A stretch of DNA of 46,776 nt, from assembly GCA_947627105.1 (NCBI GenBank), contig CANQUT010000009.1, forward strand, positions 1 through 46,776. Reading direction: 5' to 3'. The position numbers and the translations under genes are program-made. The notes below the pieces were generated by a model. The model was not told the origin of the DNA, made no database searches, and was given only the letters and a program-made list of their open reading frames with translations. Source of the stretch: an uncultured Clostridia bacterium. GTDB lineage: Bacteria > Bacillota > Clostridia > TANB77 > CAG-508. This document shows positions 44,684 to 46,776 of the stretch, one piece after another (within the stretch, counting starts at the first letter, position 1; the number at the start of each line of letters is the position of its first letter).

Positions 44684-44797
44684 TTCATTTTCCTCCTCTA
44701 CTATTTTGAGTTATATTTTGCATATTGCTTACAATAAAACATTTTATATTATTAATTTTAATATAATGTTAGATTTTTACAAATGCACATTTTTGTT

Positions 44798-45061
44798 TTA
44801 TTTAATTACTGCCTTTTCTACAACTTCAACTACTCTCCATCTTTTATCTCTAGAAAGTGGTCTTGTTTCCATTACTTTTACTTTATCACCTGTTTGGCAT
44901 TCGTTGTTTTCGTCATGTGCTTTTAATTTGTATGTTCTTTTTTGAATTTTTCCATACATTTTGTTCATAACGTTAGTTTCAACAGCTACTACAACTGTTT
45001 TATCCATTTTATCTGAAACAACAGTGCCAATCATTACTTTACGAAGATTTCTTTCTTCCAT
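44798..45061 (-). CDS. rpsQ: 30S ribosomal protein S17
   Basis: 87 residues with the OB fold ([21 protein letters not shown]) and [20 protein letters not shown]. The gap to rplN is 114 bases, larger than elsewhere in the operon. Confidence 0.98.
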   Translation of the reverse strand: MEERNLRKVMIGTVVSDKMDKTVVVAVETNVMNKMYGKIQKRTYKLKAHDENNECQTGDKVKVMETRPLSRDKRWRVVEVVEKAVIK

Positions 45062-45107
45062 TTAGGTAACTCCTTTCTACTCTACTATTTTGAGTTATTT
45101 ATCGTTG

Positions 45108-45153
45108 ACACATCTTTTCTATGGTTATTTCTTTATAGCCAAGATATGTCACC
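45108..45153. repeat. Hairpin between rpmC and rpsQ
   Basis: TGACACATCTT pairs with AAGATATGTCA (one mismatch) around an inner stem from TATGG/CCATA-like parts. It lies in the 99-base gap between rpmC and rpsQ, an unusual place for a structure in the S10 operon. Confidence 0.5.
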
Positions 45154-45160
45154 GCCGGGT

Positions 45161-45364
45161 TTAGTTATTATCTTGTAATAACTCTCTTTGTCTTAAAATT
45201 GTTTTTATTCTTGCAATGTCTTTTTTCACTTCTTTTATTTTCATTGGATTATCTAATCCATTTGTTGCTAAACTAAATCTTAGTTTAAACAATTCATTTT
45301 TTAGTTCTCCTAATTCTTTTTCTAATTCTGGTGAAGACATTTCTTTTATTTTATTTATCTTCAT
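45161..45364 (-). CDS. rpmC: 50S ribosomal protein L29
   Basis: 67 residues from the ATG at 45364 ([18 protein letters not shown]), the family start; this overlaps the rplP stop by 14 bases. Helical hairpin fold near the exit tunnel. Confidence 0.97.
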   Translation of the reverse strand: MKINKIKEMSSPELEKELGELKNELFKLRFSLATNGLDNPMKIKEVKKDIARIKTILRQRELLQDNN

Positions 45365-45788
45365 CGCTACCACCACCTAAACTATCAGTTTCTCTTTTGA
45401 CAAACTTACATTTTACAGATAGCTTGTTACCAGCTAAACGAAGGGCTTCTTTTGCAACGTCTTCTGTAACGTCTGCAATTTCAAACATAACTCTTCCTGG
45501 TTTTACAGGTGCTACCCAAAATTCTACTGCACCTTTACCTTTACCCATACGAGTACCAATAGGTTTTGCAGTTATTGGTTTGTCTGGAAAAATTTTAATC
45601 CAAACTTTTCCACCTCTTTTAATATAACGAGTCATGGCAACACGGGCTGCTTCAATTTGATTTGAAGTAATTAATCCTATTTCTTGAGCTTGTAAACCGT
45701 ATTCTCCATCTGTAACAACATTTCCTCTAGTTGCTTTTCCTCTAATTCTACCTTTTTGTTGTTTTCTATATTTTGTTCTTTTTGGCAT
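45351..45788 (-). CDS. rplP: 50S ribosomal protein L16
   Basis: 145 residues from the ATG at 45788 ([14 protein letters not shown]), the family start. The A-site-facing regions [19 protein letters not shown] and AALRLAG-type are intact. The C-terminus is slightly longer than usual and acidic (GGGSDEDK). Confidence 0.97.
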   Translation of the reverse strand: MPKRTKYRKQQKGRIRGKATRGNVVTDGEYGLQAQEIGLITSNQIEAARVAMTRYIKRGGKVWIKIFPDKPITAKPIGTRMGKGKGAVEFWVAPVKPGRVMFEIADVTEDVAKEALRLAGNKLSVKCKFVKRETDSLGGGSDEDK

Positions 45789-45796
45789 TAATGGCA

Positions 45797-46459
45797 TTAT
45801 GCTTCTCCTCCTTCCTCTTGCTTCTTTTTAGCTGGAAGAATTTCTCCTCTATAAATCCAAACTTTAACACCTATTTTTCCATAAGTTGTATCTGCTTCGG
45901 CAAAACCGTAGTCGATATCTGCTCTTAAAGTTTGAAGTGGAATTGTTCCTTCTTTATAGAATTCTGTTCTAGCCATATCTGCTCCACCAAGTCTTCCTGA
46001 TACAGCAGTTTTAATTCCTAATGCACCTGATTTCATGGTTTTTTGCATACATTGTTTCATAGCTCTTCTGAAAGAAATTCTTCTTTCAAGTTGACCAGCA
46101 ATGTTTTCTGCAACTAATTGTGCATCAATATCAATATTCTTAACTTCTACAATATTTAAGTTTACTGTTTTTCCTATCATTTTTTCAAGTTCTACTTTTA
46201 ATACCTCAGCAAGGTTTCCACCTTTACCAATTACTAAACCTGGTTTTGCTGTGTATACATTTACTCTAACAAACTTAGCAGTTCTTTCAATTTCTACTTT
46301 TGAAATTCCTGCAACATATAATTTTTTCTTAACATATTCACGGATTTTATGGTCTTCTACTAAATAATCACTAAAGTTCTTTTTATCTGCATACCATTTT
46401 GAATTCCATTCTCTAATGACACCTACTCTTAATCCGTTAGGATCCATTTTTTGTCCCAT
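45797..46459 (-). CDS. rpsC: 30S ribosomal protein S3
   Basis: 220 residues with a KH domain ([22 protein letters not shown]) and the C-terminal domain ([27 protein letters not shown]). Located at the mRNA entry site. Full length. Confidence 0.98.
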   Translation of the reverse strand: MGQKMDPNGLRVGVIREWNSKWYADKKNFSDYLVEDHKIREYVKKKLYVAGISKVEIERTAKFVRVNVYTAKPGLVIGKGGNLAEVLKVELEKMIGKTVNLNIVEVKNIDIDAQLVAENIAGQLERRISFRRAMKQCMQKTMKSGALGIKTAVSGRLGGADMARTEFYKEGTIPLQTLRADIDYGFAEADTTYGKIGVKVWIYRGEILPAKKKQEEGGEA

Positions 46460-46479
46460 AATTGTTAAGTCCTCCTTTC

Positions 46480-46776
46480 TTAATCTCTTTCTTTTAACAC
46501 GATTGTAATATGACTTGTTCTTTTTCTAATTCTTACTGCACTACCTTTTGCAGCTGGTCTAATTCTTTTTAGAGTTGGACCTTGATTTGCATAAATTTCA
46601 GCAACATATAATTTTTCATGTGATAAATGATGATTATTTTCTGCATTTGCAATTGCTGATTTTAATAATTTTTCTATAATTTCGCTTGATGCTTTTGGAG
46701 CATATTTTACAATAGCTAAAGCTTCATCAATATCTTTTCCTCTAATTAAGTCTGCTACAATTTTAACTTTTCTAGC
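46480..46776 (-). CDS. rplV: 50S ribosomal protein L22 (5' end cut by the window)
   Basis: 98 C-terminal residues, open to the window end. They read [20 protein letters not shown] near the start and [14 protein letters not shown] at the end, the typical L22 C-terminal region including the tunnel-lining hairpin region. The stop is TAA at 46480-46482. Confidence 0.96.
   Translation of the reverse strand, partial: ARKVKIVADLIRGKDIDEALAIVKYAPKASSEIIEKLLKSAIANAENNHHLSHEKLYVAEIYANQGPTLKRIRPAAKGSAVRIRKRTSHITIVLKERD

Noticed and set aside
1..46776. CRISPR arrays, tRNA or rRNA genes
   Set aside because: No regularly spaced repeats and no cloverleaf or rRNA segments were noticed on either strand by eye.

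Overview
The window is an AT-rich stretch of a spore-forming, low-GC Firmicute, most likely an uncultured gut Clostridia lineage. The evidence is a gerA-type germinant receptor operon, a spoIVA 3' end, a Firmicute-type S10/spc/alpha ribosomal protein operon, a zinc-type S14, and SD sequences followed by many TTG starts. It falls into two parts.

Positions 1 to about 25440 are the right-hand part of an integrative conjugative element (ICE), with every gene on the minus strand. In transcription order they are: radC-like gene, class B sortase, stalked surface protein, a giant Cna_B/SpaA adhesin with a thioester domain, metK, a DUF3560-like gene, two unknowns around an ArdA-like antirestriction protein, a terminator and hairpin-rich oriT candidate, RHH accessory protein, MobP-type relaxase, VirD4 coupling protein, VirB2-like subunit, VirB6, PrgI/VirB3, a VirB4 N-terminal-like protein, a DNA methyltransferase, the VirB4 ATPase, an M23 cell-wall hydrolase and small membrane or regulatory genes. 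No integrase and no left end are seen, so the element continues beyond base 1. Its right edge abuts a fragment holding only about the last 90 codons of spoIVA, which suggests insertion into that sporulation gene.

Positions 25440 to 46776 are chromosome: spoIVA 3' end, gerAA-gerAB-gerAC plus a small two-TM fourth subunit (plus strand), a small membrane/coiled-coil gene, then on the minus strand rplV(partial)-rpsC-rplP-rpmC-rpsQ-rplN-rplX-rplE-rpsN-rpsH-rplF-rplR-rpsE-rplO-secY-adk-map-infA-rpmJ-rpsM-rpsK-rpsD-rpoA-rplQ-secG-rnr. rpmD (L30) is missing. Several long intergenic hairpins lie in this part.

The outstanding observation is a systematic reading-frame anomaly. Five genes (virB6, virD4, the adhesin, gerAA, gerAC) carry eight apparent +1 frameshifts. 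Each one is a single C placed exactly before a conserved glycine GGN codon, so the zero frame meets CGG while the protein continues in the +1 frame with Gly. My manual scan found only one other in-frame CGG in all genes of the window (position 30902-30904). This looks like obligate +1 decoding of CGG-N as glycine, through an unassigned CGG codon or a four-base-reading tRNA-Gly, rather than random decay. Two further patterns: at least eight otherwise unrelated ICE proteins end in a common acidic tail (E-E-x-[F/I/M]-[E/D]), possibly a type IV secretion signal, and four ICE genes have a strong SD followed at normal spacing by ATT or ATA instead of ATG/GTG/TTG.
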